DNA of 64,000 bases from CAYUYV01 sp050331455. GTDB taxonomy: Bacteria > Pseudomonadota > Alphaproteobacteria > JAJFIK01. The position numbers and the translations under genes were made by a program. The notes below the pieces were generated by a model. That model did not search any database. It worked only from the letters and a program-made list of their open reading frames with translations, and was not told where the DNA came from. Positions 35,451-44,456 of this stretch are shown one piece after another (position 1 is the stretch's first letter; the number at the start of each line of letters is the position of its first letter). Location of the stretch: assembly GCA_050331455.1 (NCBI GenBank), contig JBHJGV010000015.1, positions 80,553 through 144,552 of the forward strand, given 5' to 3'.

Positions 35451-36209
35451 GTGACCGGTCCAGTCCTGTCAGCGCATCGATCCTGGAACGCGGCCTCGCT
35501 TGCACGGTGGGCCTTACCGGGCGCGTGGCCGCGCCTTGCCATACTGCTCACCCTGACCGCCTGCGCGGGAGGGCCTCTCGGGTTGGGCAGCGGAAAAGCG
35601 GACCCTGACGTCCTGGCGGCCGAGCAGACCGACCGGCGCGGCGAAGCACGCGAACCCGGCGGCCCCGGCCAGGGCAGTGTGGAGGACAGGATCGACCGCC
35701 TGGAGGAGGATGTCGCCGCCATCCGGATCGCCTTGTCACGGCTTTCCCCGACGGCCCTGGAAGGCACCGCCGGCGAAGCGGCCGTGACGGACGTGACCGC
35801 CCCCATCATGGCGACCGTCGCCTCCGCGTCCCCGTCCGGGGACACCGTCACAGCACTGCCCACGGCAGCCCCAGGAAGGCCAACACCCCGCGACGGCCTT
35901 GAGCAGTTCGCCGTCCATCTTGCCTCCTACAAGGACCCGGCCGCGGCCCGAAGGGGATGGCGCGACATCGCCGCCGACCATCCCTCCCTGATCGGGGTCC
36001 TGACACCGGTTCTGGCGCAGGTAGACCTGGGGGACCAGGGCATTTTCTACCGGCTCAAGGCTGGTCCGTTCGGAACCTGGGACAAGGCCGATGCGGTCTG
36101 CAAAGCCCTGCGGGCCCTGTCGTGGACCTGCACGGTGCTGGATTTCGCGGGCCTGCCTTTGAGCGGCGAATCAGCCAGAAAGAGAGACCTTGGCTCACTT
36201 GGTCCGTGA
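35451..36209 (+). CDS. SPOR-domain lipoprotein
   Basis: A 252-aa envelope protein. A lipoprotein signal ends in LTLTACAGG, with the lipid-modified Cys in the lipobox LTAC. A charged coiled segment (EDRIDRLEEDVAAIRIAL) and a Ser/Thr/Pro-rich spacer follow. The C-terminal 75 residues are a SPOR domain (FAVHLASYKDPAAARRGW, then FYRLKAGPFGTWDKADAVCKAL and CTVLDF), which binds denuded glycan at division sites. The GTG at 35451, with GGAGA upstream, gives the signal peptide. A hybrid histidine kinase gene follows about 100 bp downstream on the same strand. Confidence 0.85.
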   Translation: MTGPVLSAHRSWNAASLARWALPGAWPRLAILLTLTACAGGPLGLGSGKADPDVLAAEQTDRRGEAREPGGPGQGSVEDRIDRLEEDVAAIRIALSRLSPTALEGTAGEAAVTDVTAPIMATVASASPSGDTVTALPTAAPGRPTPRDGLEQFAVHLASYKDPAAARRGWRDIAADHPSLIGVLTPVLAQVDLGDQGIFYRLKAGPFGTWDKADAVCKALRALSWTCTVLDFAGLPLSGESARKRDLGSLGP

Positions 36210-36305
36210 CAGGGGACCGGCGCGCGTCTCATAGGAGATGGCCCCGGCTTCTGCCGCGCGCCCGCCCGGCCCGCAGGCCGATCCGTGTTGCGTGAAAGCA
36301 GTCCC

Positions 36306-39272
36306 ATGACCGAACAGCCCAGTGACACGCAGTTCAGTGACACGCAGCCCAGCGACCTCGACCGACTGGTGGCGGCCCATGCCTCGACCGCTCTCATCTG
36401 CATGACCCGGGACGGAAAGATTTTATGGGCGAACAAGGCGGCCGGCACTCTGCTCGACCTGCCCGGTCCCGAAGGCGCCGCCGGCGACGGCAAGGCGCCC
36501 CGATCCGCCAAGCGGCCGACCTTTTTCGAGGGCCTGTCCCCCTTCGACCGTGGCACCGCCCGGGAGCGGCTCCTCGACACCCCCGCATGGCCCTTGCGCA
36601 TGACCTTGTGCTGGTCCTGGTCACGCCCACGGGGCAAGGCGGCCCGGCGCGATGCGCCCAAACGCTGGATTGCCGTCAGCATAACGCCCCTGCCGGACCA
36701 GGACGATCTGCTGACGGTCCATCTGCGCGATGCGACGCTCGATGTCGCCTCGCGCGATGCGGTGTTGACCGCCGGAGATATGCTGCGCCGCTTGGAACAG
36801 ATCGGGCGGGTTGGCCTGTGGTGGTGGTACCCCCAGACCGACGAAACCCACTGGTCCGAAGGCATATATGCGACCTTCGGCCTGACACCCTCCGACCACC
36901 CCCTCGACCGGACTCAGGCCTTCGGCGTTTACGGCCCCGAGGACCGCAACACGCTTGAACACCTGATGGACAAGGCCGCCGAAGAGGGCCAGTCCTTCGC
37001 CGTCGAGCTTGGGTTTTCCCGACCCGACGGCAGCACGGGGAGCGTACGGGTGCGCGGCGACGTGGAACGGGACGACAAGGGAGGCGTGACCTGCGTCTAC
37101 GGGCTGGTCGAGGATATCACGGAGGAGATGGAAACCCTCTCTGCCCTGAAGATCAGCGAAGACCGCTACATCCGGACGGTGCGCGGCTCCGGGATCGGGC
37201 TCTGGGACTGGGACATCAGTGCCGAGCGCATCCACGCATCGGCCGGTCTCATGACCCTGCTCGGCTATGACGCCCAGGACACGATGCTGGAGTTCAGCTT
37301 TTTCGCGTCGCACATCCATGGCGACGATCGCGCCGGCATTCTGGCTGCCCTCGAAAGCTGCCTCGAAGGGCGCGGACCTCTGCGCTCGGAATTCCGAATG
37401 CACCGGCGCAATGGACAGGTCTTCTGGGTCCGTGCCACGGCGGAACCGCGCTTCGGCAAACGGGGCAGGCCCGAAAGCCTGTCCGGATCGCTCCTCGACA
37501 TCACGCCAGAAAAATCGAGCCAGCTCGCCCTCGAAGCCTCGAACGCCAAGCTGACCCACCTGGTGGACTCGAGCGCTGCCCTTCTGTACACCGCGCCCTT
37601 GCCGGAAGACGATGGGATCAAAGGCTTCGAAGTCTCCCTGTCATCCGTGTCGGGCAGTGTGCGGCATCTTCTCGGTTATGCCCTCGATGGGCTGGACGCG
37701 GCGCCCCTGGCCCTGACTGACCTGATCCACCCGGACGACCTGCCGGCCCTGGACGAGGCCCTGTCCGATCTTTCCAAGACCGACCGGGTGGCCTGCGAAT
37801 ACCGTCTGCGCCACCAGGACGGCAGCTATCGCTGGTTCCATGACGACATGCGGCTGGTCCATGATCCCGTGACACGGCGACGTGAGATCATCGGCTGTGC
37901 CGTCGATTTTACATCCGCCAAGGCCGCCGAGAAGGCCCTGATCGACGCCCGGAACGAGGCGGAGACGGCCAACCGGGCCAAATCGGACTTCCTCGCCATG
38001 ATGAGCCATGAGATCCGCACACCGATGAATGCCATTCTGGGCATGCTCGACGTTCTGCGCCGGGACGACCTGGAACCACGCCAGATCCAGCATGTGACTC
38101 TGGCAAAGGATTCGGCGATTAACCTGCTGAATATCCTCAACGATATCCTGGACTTCTCCAAACTCGACGCCGGACAGATGCAGGTCGAGCGGATCGACTT
38201 TGAACCCCGACGGATCATCGAGGGTGCCCTTTCGGTTCTTCAGCCGAAAGCGGAGGAAAAAGGCCTTGTCCTTGAAAGCATGATCGATCCGGGCATTCCA
38301 CCTGTGGTCAAGGGTGACCCGAACCGGCTTCGCCAGATCCTGCTCAATCTTGTATCGAACGCGGTCAAGTTCACCGAGACGGGCAGTGTGCAGATCATTG
38401 CCATCGTCAAGCGCGCCAGCGACCAGGGCATCGTCGTCAAATTCGAAGTCACGGATACCGGGATCGGCATCGCCGAGGATGTGGCCGAAAAGCTTTTTTC
38501 CCGCTTCGTCCAGGCGGACACGTCCATCAAGCGACGCTTCGGCGGCACGGGCCTCGGCCTTGCGATCTCAAAACAGCTCTGTGAGCTGATGGATGGTAGG
38601 ATCGGCGTCGACAGTGCGCCGGGGGACGGCAGCACTTTCTGGTTTACTCTGCCCTTCGGCGCATCGGACATGACCGAGGTGGTCAGTGCACCGCCGGCGC
38701 GCACGGCCCTCGCCGACCTGTCGGTGCGCCGTCGTATTCTGGTCGCCGAAGACAACCCCGTAAACCAGACCGTCATCGCGACCATCCTCGACCAGCTCGG
38801 GCATGACTGCACGCTGGCCGAGGACGGGCGCCGGGCCGTTGAAATGCTGCGCCAGGGCGATTACGACCTCGTGTTGATGGATATCCAGATGCCGGGCATG
38901 GACGGTTTGACAGCGACCAAGGTGATCCGGGTGATGCCTGATCCCGTCTGCACGGTGCCGATTATCGCGCTCACGGCCAATGCCATGGCCGGGGACCGGG
39001 AAGCCTATATGGCCGCAGGCTTCACGGCCTATCTGTCTAAGCCCATCGAGATCGACAGGCTCCAGGCGGCCATCGAGTCCGTGTTCGAGCACCGCGGCCC
39101 GGCCTTTGACCGTGCCGATGACGGAAATTTGCCCCCGGAGGACGCCAAGGCGCGGACCGGCGATCCAGCTCAGCCCGCACCGCCGCCCTCTTCCAACCGC
39201 ACCCCTTCCGATCCGGAGGCGGATCAAGGGACAGAGGCGGTTCTGAGCGACCTCATCGCGTCCCTGGGCTGA
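36306..39272 (+). CDS. Multi-PAS hybrid sensor histidine kinase / response regulator
   Basis: A 988-aa signalling protein with no clear membrane segment, so probably cytoplasmic. Four PAS-like units precede the kinase: near 15-60 (STALICMTRDGKILWANKAA), 160-270 (IGRVGLWWWYPQTDETHWSEGIY), 290-400 (GIGLWDWDISAERIHAS) and 415-540. The kinase core has KSDFLAMMSHEIRTPMNAILGM with the phospho-acceptor His near 568, an ATPase domain with QILLNLVSNAVKF, and GTGLGLAISKQL. A receiver domain follows (ILVAEDNPVNQTVI, Asp near 858 in VLMDIQMPGMDG, LSKPIEIDRL). No output domain is attached, so a separate phosphotransfer partner is expected. The start at 36306 is preferred; a GTG 21 bases upstream is possible. 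An in-frame 15-bp repeat lies in codons 5-17. Confidence 0.93.
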   Translation: MTEQPSDTQFSDTQPSDLDRLVAAHASTALICMTRDGKILWANKAAGTLLDLPGPEGAAGDGKAPRSAKRPTFFEGLSPFDRGTARERLLDTPAWPLRMTLCWSWSRPRGKAARRDAPKRWIAVSITPLPDQDDLLTVHLRDATLDVASRDAVLTAGDMLRRLEQIGRVGLWWWYPQTDETHWSEGIYATFGLTPSDHPLDRTQAFGVYGPEDRNTLEHLMDKAAEEGQSFAVELGFSRPDGSTGSVRVRGDVERDDKGGVTCVYGLVEDITEEMETLSALKISEDRYIRTVRGSGIGLWDWDISAERIHASAGLMTLLGYDAQDTMLEFSFFASHIHGDDRAGILAALESCLEGRGPLRSEFRMHRRNGQVFWVRATAEPRFGKRGRPESLSGSLLDITPEKSSQLALEASNAKLTHLVDSSAALLYTAPLPEDDGIKGFEVSLSSVSGSVRHLLGYALDGLDAAPLALTDLIHPDDLPALDEALSDLSKTDRVACEYRLRHQDGSYRWFHDDMRLVHDPVTRRREIIGCAVDFTSAKAAEKALIDARNEAETANRAKSDFLAMMSHEIRTPMNAILGMLDVLRRDDLEPRQIQHVTLAKDSAINLLNILNDILDFSKLDAGQMQVERIDFEPRRIIEGALSVLQPKAEEKGLVLESMIDPGIPPVVKGDPNRLRQILLNLVSNAVKFTETGSVQIIAIVKRASDQGIVVKFEVTDTGIGIAEDVAEKLFSRFVQADTSIKRRFGGTGLGLAISKQLCELMDGRIGVDSAPGDGSTFWFTLPFGASDMTEVVSAPPARTALADLSVRRRILVAEDNPVNQTVIATILDQLGHDCTLAEDGRRAVEMLRQGDYDLVLMDIQMPGMDGLTATKVIRVMPDPVCTVPIIALTANAMAGDREAYMAAGFTAYLSKPIEIDRLQAAIESVFEHRGPAFDRADDGNLPPEDAKARTGDPAQPAPPPSSNRTPSDPEADQGTEAVLSDLIASLG

Positions 39273-39308
39273 TCGAACGGTTTTCGCGACCGAGCCATCG
39301 GTGGAGCC

Positions 39309-41273
39309 TCAGCCGCGCATGGCGAGGGCGGCCTCCATCGCATCCAGGAGGCGTATCATGCGCGCCTCGACAGCCCGGTAGGGGACCGGACTGGCCAGAT
39401 CGACACCGGCCTCCTTCAGCAGCGCATAGGGGTAGTCCGACCCGCCCGCTTTCAGCAGGGCGAGATACGCATCGGCCGCGCCCTCCTCACCGGTGCGGAT
39501 CCGGTCTGCCAGTTGGGCGCCCGCGGCAAAGGCCGCCGCATACTGAAAAACATAGTTGTCGTAGAAAAGATGGGGCACGGCGGCCCAGGAAACGCCGTAA
39601 GTCGGCTCCACATCAACGATCCCTTCATCCTGCCCATAGGTCCCGCGCAAAAGCTCCAGATAGGCAGACGAGGCCCGGACGCCCGTGATCACACCGCCAC
39701 GGGCCACCGTTTCGCTGAGCGTCCGCTCGAATGCCGCAAGCATAGCCTGACGAACATAGGTGCTGCGCAGGCTGTCCACGGCCTTGGCCAGATAGAACAG
39801 CTTTTCCTCTCGGGTCTCGGCCTTCTCGATCAGGCTGTCCTGCAACAGCAATTCGGCCGTCATGGCGGCGGTTTCCGAGACCAAGACCGGCGGACTGGCG
39901 GTCTCCCAGGGCTGGGACCGGCTGGCCAGGGCGGCATGGACCGCATGCGTGTATTCGTGGGTGAAGGTGAGCAGGCTTTCGAAATCGTCCGTATGGTTCA
40001 AGAACAGATAGGGATGGACGTCATAGGCGCCGCCGAACATGTAGGCGCCGCCGCGCTTGCCTTCGCCCGGGAACACATGCATCCAGCGCCCTTCGAGGCC
40101 CTCGGCGAACACGGCCCGGAACTCGGGCCCGAGCGGCACCAGGGCCTGCCGGGCGAGGGCGATGCTGTCCTCGATAGAGAAGCTCACGTCGAGCCCGGCG
40201 AGAGGCGCATACAGATCATAAAATTTCAGCGGACCACGAATGTTCAGCATACGCGCCCGAAGCCGCAGGGCGCGGTGCAGGGCGGGCTGGATCCCCTCGC
40301 CCACCGCCAGAAGCGTGTCCGCGACACCGGCGGGGAGATTGTCCTGGAACAGCACCCGCTCCAGAGAGGAAACGTGGCCGCGTTGGCGGGTGCGCATGTC
40401 GAGCCCCTGAAAATGGGCATGGAGGATGGAGCCCAGGGTCGCCTCATAGGCTTTCCAGGTGCCCCAGTGGGCCTCGAACACAGCCCTGCGCCGATCCCGC
40501 TTGCTTGAGCGTCCGTGAATACGATAGGCGACCGGATCCACACGGATGGTCTCACGGCGCGACAGGCGCAGCTCGGGCCAGGGAAGATCGGTTGCGGTCA
40601 AGGCCGCGTAGATTTCCCGCGGCTCGGTGGCAAGACCGGCGGCCTCGGCGATGACCTTTTCCGCCTGGGTGCCCAGGCGGTGGGGCGCAACGCGCAAAGT
40701 ATTCTCGAGGGCGAAGCGGTGCTTTTCCAGACCGGTTTCCCGGGAGAGGAAGCGCGTGATCTTGCGCTGTCCCATGGACAAGAGCTTCGGGTCGAACCAG
40801 CTCACGGCGGCGTTGAACTCCGCGATCAGATCCCGGGCCAGACGGCGCCGCTCCTGGGCCGCCGCATCGGCGAGGCGGGTATCCGCATCGAGCGTGGCGT
40901 AGACCAGCAGACGGACAGCATCTTTGTAAGTGGTGCTGATCCGATCCGCCACGGACAGGAAAGCCTCCGGGTTCTTGTCCACGATGCCCTGGAGCGCGAC
41001 GAGATCCCCGGTCTGCCGGCGCACCCGGTCGAATTCGCTCCGCCAGGCCGCCGTGTCGGGGTAAAGATCCGTCAGATCCCAGACATAGGGCGAAGTCCAC
41101 GGGTCACTTTCGCTCCCAGCCGGCCCTGGTGCAGTGTCCGGCGGGGCTGCTTCCTGGGCCCGTGCGGGCACGGGCGACTGCGGGGATAGGCAGAGCAGGC
41201 CGAGAGCCAGCAAGAAACAGGGCAACGTCCGGCGGATCGCGGCCGTCGCGTGGACGTGAGGCTCCCGCACCAT
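39309..41273 (-). CDS. pepF: Exported M3-family oligoendopeptidase (PepF-like)
   Basis: Zinc metallopeptidase of family M3, 654 aa. The catalytic motif THEYTHAVHA (HExxH, near residue 438) and the downstream Glu region ETAAMTAELLLQD are clear, as is the PepF-like N-terminal domain (WDLTDLYPDTAAWRSEFDRV). Unlike typical cytoplasmic PepF it carries a signal-peptide-like N-terminus (CFLLALGLLCLSPQSPVPARAQE), so it is expected in the periplasm. The ATG at 41273 overlaps the stop of the upstream membrane-protein gene as ATGA, implying coupled translation and a possible joint function. Confidence 0.9.
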   Translation of the reverse strand: MVREPHVHATAAIRRTLPCFLLALGLLCLSPQSPVPARAQEAAPPDTAPGPAGSESDPWTSPYVWDLTDLYPDTAAWRSEFDRVRRQTGDLVALQGIVDKNPEAFLSVADRISTTYKDAVRLLVYATLDADTRLADAAAQERRRLARDLIAEFNAAVSWFDPKLLSMGQRKITRFLSRETGLEKHRFALENTLRVAPHRLGTQAEKVIAEAAGLATEPREIYAALTATDLPWPELRLSRRETIRVDPVAYRIHGRSSKRDRRRAVFEAHWGTWKAYEATLGSILHAHFQGLDMRTRQRGHVSSLERVLFQDNLPAGVADTLLAVGEGIQPALHRALRLRARMLNIRGPLKFYDLYAPLAGLDVSFSIEDSIALARQALVPLGPEFRAVFAEGLEGRWMHVFPGEGKRGGAYMFGGAYDVHPYLFLNHTDDFESLLTFTHEYTHAVHAALASRSQPWETASPPVLVSETAAMTAELLLQDSLIEKAETREEKLFYLAKAVDSLRSTYVRQAMLAAFERTLSETVARGGVITGVRASSAYLELLRGTYGQDEGIVDVEPTYGVSWAAVPHLFYDNYVFQYAAAFAAGAQLADRIRTGEEGAADAYLALLKAGGSDYPYALLKEAGVDLASPVPYRAVEARMIRLLDAMEAALAMRG

Positions 41274-41794
41274 CAAACCCGCGGCGCTCCGCTCAGGATC
41301 AAGGCGTAGTTCACAGCCATCACAAGGAGACCCCAGACCACCGTCTCGAAATAGATGAGGAAGCTCTGGCGATCGAGTTCGTCATCATCCAGGAAGATCT
41401 TGCGCAAGCCGATGAGGAACGGGTAGGGCCAAAAGATTACAAACAGGACATTCCGCCAGAAATTCTCGAAAAACCCGTCCAGGGCGTCTTTGAGGCTTCC
41501 ATTCACCTTCACATAGGTCCGCGCCAGCATACCGGCGGCGACGAAGGACATGATGAAATAGTCCTTGACGTACCAGGCGAACTCAATTCCAAGCAATCTG
41601 AAGATCCAGCCAAAGGCCGCATCCATCATTTGTCGGGTGGTCTGCTGCCAAGCCTCGACGACGGTGCCGATATGGAATTCGAAGACGATGAGATCGCTCA
41701 TCAGGCTCAGAATGCCGAAGGCGCCGAGAATGCTGAAAATGGCAGCCCAAACGTGCACACTTAACGTGAAGACCCAACCATTTGACCGCACCAT
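41273..41794 (-). CDS. Multi-pass membrane protein, function unknown
   Basis: A 173-aa product with about four hydrophobic segments: WVFTLSVHVWAAIFSILGAFGIL, the IMSFVAAGML region, NVLFVIFWPYPFLIGL, and FETVVWGLLVMAVNYALIL. The segment between helices 3 and 4 is acidic (RKIFLDDDELDRQ). No family is recognised. It is the first gene of a two-gene unit with the exported M3 peptidase, with which it shares an ATGA overlap. A transporter, anchor or peptidase-associated role would be speculation. Confidence 0.75.
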   Translation of the reverse strand: MVRSNGWVFTLSVHVWAAIFSILGAFGILSLMSDLIVFEFHIGTVVEAWQQTTRQMMDAAFGWIFRLLGIEFAWYVKDYFIMSFVAAGMLARTYVKVNGSLKDALDGFFENFWRNVLFVIFWPYPFLIGLRKIFLDDDELDRQSFLIYFETVVWGLLVMAVNYALILSGAPRV

Positions 41795-42160
41795 GCTCCC
41801 TATCCTTCACGCTCCCAGCCCATCGTATGTCCGGGACCTCGTCTTAAAATGGCCCCGCATCGAAAGAGCTTTGCACCCATGGGTCAGTGTCGCGGGTCCG
41901 CAAACACGCGGAGCGCGCCGGAATGACCCGTTGCGCACGATTTTCGACCCGGCCGTTCCGATCCGGTCAAAAACCATCGACGGTTGCGACCAAGCAGACC
42001 GACCCCACTTTCGCGCCGCGAAATACGGGCGTAAACCCCTTTCCGCCACACCGTTCTGAAGGCGCACCCGATCGGGCGCCCTCCTGCATCCCCTAATGTG
42101 CGTGCGAGCGGTGCCTGTTGGACCCTTGCGCAGCCCGACCCGCGCCGTCCACCCCTCGCT
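41795..42160. other. Intergenic region upstream of the membrane-protein gene
   Basis: These 366 bases contain no credible gene. An imperfect hairpin centred on CCCGATCGGG at 42061-42080 lies about 80 nt past the formaldehyde dehydrogenase stop and could end that transcript, but no T-run follows. The promoter of the membrane-protein/peptidase unit must lie near 41800-41900; no clear boxes were recognised. Confidence 0.4.
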
Positions 42161-43270
42161 TCAGAACGTCACCACGCTACGGATGCTCTGGCCTGCATGC
42201 ATCAGGTCAAAAGCGGTATTGATGTCCTCCAGCGGCATGGTGTGCGTGATCAGATCATCGATACGCACATGGCCCTCCATGTAAAGATCGACAATCTTCG
42301 GAACGTCGGTCCGTCCCCGTGCGCCGCCAAACGCCGTGCCCCGCCAAACGCGGCCTGTAACCAGTTGAAACGGGCGGGTGCCGATCTCCGTGCCCGAGGG
42401 GGCGACGCCGATAATGATGCTCTCACCCCAGCCCTTGTGGCAGCACTCGAGTGCCTGGCGCATGACGTCGACATTGCCGATGCATTCGAAAGAGTAGTCG
42501 GCCCCGCCGCCGGTCAGCGCCACCAGATGCCCCACGAGATCGTCCGACAGCGCTTTCGGATTGACGAAATCGGTCATGCCAAAATCGCGGGCCATGGCCT
42601 CCCGCGCCGGATTGATATCGACCCCGACGATCTGCCGGGCGCCCACCATTTTCAGGCCCTGGATCACATTGAGGCCGATCCCGCCCAGGCCGAACACCAC
42701 ACAGCGGGCCCCCGGCTCCACCTTGGCCGTGAACATGACCGCCCCGATGCCGGTGGTGACACCGCAACCGATGTAGCAGATCTTGTCGAAGGGCGCGTCG
42801 GCGCGGACCTTGGCCAGGGCAATCTCGGGCAGCACCGTGAAATTCGAAAAGGTCGAGGTCCCCATGTAATGGAGAATGGGTCGCCCCTGATGGGAAAAGC
42901 GGGACGTGCCGTCGGGCATGACGCCCTGACCCTGGGTCACGCGGATCTTCTGGCACAGATTGGTGCGCGGATGCAGGCAGTACTCGCACTCCCGGCATTC
43001 GGGGGTGTAAAGCGGAATGACATGGTCCCCCGCCGCCACGGAGGTGACGCCCTCACCCACCTCACGCACGATCCCGGCCCCTTCATGGCCTAAAACGGCC
43101 GGGAACGCCCCTTCCGGGTCTTTGCCCGAGAGCGTGTAGGCATCCGTGTGACACACGCCGGTAGCCATGATCTCCACCAGCACCTCGCCCGGCTTCGGCC
43201 CGTCCAGATCCAGTTCGACGATCTCGAGGGGTTTTCCCGCCTCGAAGGCGACGGCGGCTCGGGTTTTCAT
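42161..43270 (-). CDS. adhC: S-(hydroxymethyl)glutathione dehydrogenase (class III alcohol dehydrogenase)
   Basis: Oxidises the glutathione adduct of formaldehyde, and can reduce S-nitrosoglutathione. The 369-aa zinc enzyme has the catalytic-zinc Cys in GVCHTDAYTLSG, GHEGAGIVREVGEGV, the four structural-zinc Cys in CRECEYCLHPRTNLC, the class III loop RVTQGQGVMPDGTSRFS, and the NAD-binding VFGLGGIGLNVIQG. The ATG at 43270 gives the usual MKTRAAVAFEAGKPLEIVE start. It is divergent from the nitrilase gene with 195 bp between. The usual partner fghA (S-formylglutathione hydrolase) is not adjacent in this window. Confidence 0.96.
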   Translation of the reverse strand: MKTRAAVAFEAGKPLEIVELDLDGPKPGEVLVEIMATGVCHTDAYTLSGKDPEGAFPAVLGHEGAGIVREVGEGVTSVAAGDHVIPLYTPECRECEYCLHPRTNLCQKIRVTQGQGVMPDGTSRFSHQGRPILHYMGTSTFSNFTVLPEIALAKVRADAPFDKICYIGCGVTTGIGAVMFTAKVEPGARCVVFGLGGIGLNVIQGLKMVGARQIVGVDINPAREAMARDFGMTDFVNPKALSDDLVGHLVALTGGGADYSFECIGNVDVMRQALECCHKGWGESIIIGVAPSGTEIGTRPFQLVTGRVWRGTAFGGARGRTDVPKIVDLYMEGHVRIDDLITHTMPLEDINTAFDLMHAGQSIRSVVTF

Positions 43271-43465
43271 GGGGCTCGATCCTTTGGTTCGAAAAAGCTG
43301 CGGCGGCACCCGAAGACTACCCATGCCCCTTTCCGGAAATCCAGAGCGCCGGGCCGGGCATCGGTTCGGGATGGCGCGGGTTTGAAAGCACGAAGGGGCC
43401 AAGCGTGGTTTGATACCCCCCTCCATGGGGCGCATGCGCGCGCCCTTTCCAAGCCAAAGCCGGAC

Positions 43466-44419
43466 ATGCCTATGACCGAAGCCTTCACGCTTGCCGCCAT
43501 CCAGGCCGCCCCTGTCCTTTTCGACAAACGGGCGAGCCTCGAAAAGGCCTGTGACCTGATTGCCCAGGCCGCCGCCCGGGGGGCGGACCTGTGCGCCTTC
43601 GGAGAAACCTGGCTGCCGGGCTACCCGTTTTTCGTCGACGGCCCGACGGGCCGCCTGCTGTGGGAAGCGAGCGCCGACTATCTCGCCAACGCCATCCGCA
43701 TCCCCGGTCCGGAGACGGAGCATTTATGCCGCCTGGCTAAGGATTTGGGCGTTGACATCGCAATCGGGGTCGCGGAACTCGACGCGCATACCGCCGGCAC
43801 GGCCTATTGCACGCTCCTGTTCATCGGGCGCGAAGGCATCGTTCTCGGCCGGCACCGCAAGCTCAAACCGACCCATGCAGAGCGCCTCGTCTGGGGCGAT
43901 GGCGATGCGGCCGGCCTCGTTACCCATGACCGATCCTACGGTAAGATCAGCGGACTGAATTGCTGGGAGCACCAGATGATGCTGCCCGGCTATACTCTCG
44001 TGGCCCAGGGCACCCAGATCCATGTGGCCGCGTGGCCGGGCCGGATGGGGGATCCGCCGGCCGAGGAATATTGCTGGACCCGACAGATCGTCCTGTCCCG
44101 GGCCTTTGCGGCCCAGGCCGCCGCCTATGTCATCTGCGCAGGCGGGGTTCGGCTGAAGACGGATATTCCGGACAAGTACCGCCCCCTGGGGGACTGGGAG
44201 CATAATGGCGGCTCCTGCATCATCGATCCCCGGGGCGAAATCATCGCCGGACCTATGGACGCCCAGACGGAGGGTGAAGGCATCCTGATGGCCCGGGGCA
44301 ACCTCGATGTGGTGCGTCGCGCCAAGGCCGCCTCGGACATTGCGGGCCATTATTCCCGGCCGGACGTTTTCGAACTCCATGTCCGGCGCGATGCCCGGCG
44401 CACCCTCGTCCTCGATTGA
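43466..44419 (+). CDS. Nitrilase-family carbon-nitrogen hydrolase
   Basis: A 317-aa member of the nitrilase branch. The catalytic triad is visible: Glu in CAFGETWLPGYPFF, Lys in HRKLKPTHAERLVWGDGD, and Cys in GLNCWEHQMMLP. The CWEH variant and the PTHAERLVWGDGD region are typical of true nitrilases and cyanide-degrading relatives rather than amidases, so a nitrile (R-CN) substrate is likely. Start at the ATG at 43466 or the in-frame ATG at 43472. It is monocistronic, with its stop 28 bp from the convergent HAMP gene. Physiological substrate unknown. Confidence 0.9.
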   Translation: MPMTEAFTLAAIQAAPVLFDKRASLEKACDLIAQAAARGADLCAFGETWLPGYPFFVDGPTGRLLWEASADYLANAIRIPGPETEHLCRLAKDLGVDIAIGVAELDAHTAGTAYCTLLFIGREGIVLGRHRKLKPTHAERLVWGDGDAAGLVTHDRSYGKISGLNCWEHQMMLPGYTLVAQGTQIHVAAWPGRMGDPPAEEYCWTRQIVLSRAFAAQAAAYVICAGGVRLKTDIPDKYRPLGDWEHNGGSCIIDPRGEIIAGPMDAQTEGEGILMARGNLDVVRRAKAASDIAGHYSRPDVFELHVRRDARRTLVLD

Positions 44420-44430
44420 CGCGCCGGCCC

Positions 44431-44456
44431 GGCCTCAGCCAGCGGCCTCAGCCAGC
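44431..44456. repeat. Direct 13-bp tandem duplication at the end of the HAMP gene
   Basis: GGCCTCAGCCAGC occurs at 44431-44443 and again at 44444-44456. The duplication spans the stop codon of the minus-strand HAMP/coiled-coil gene and the intergenic bases between it and the nitrilase gene. Confidence 0.8.

Noticed and set aside
42061..42080. Terminator after the formaldehyde dehydrogenase gene
   Set aside because: The hairpin is imperfect and has no T-run on the relevant strand; kept only as a remark in the intergenic entry.
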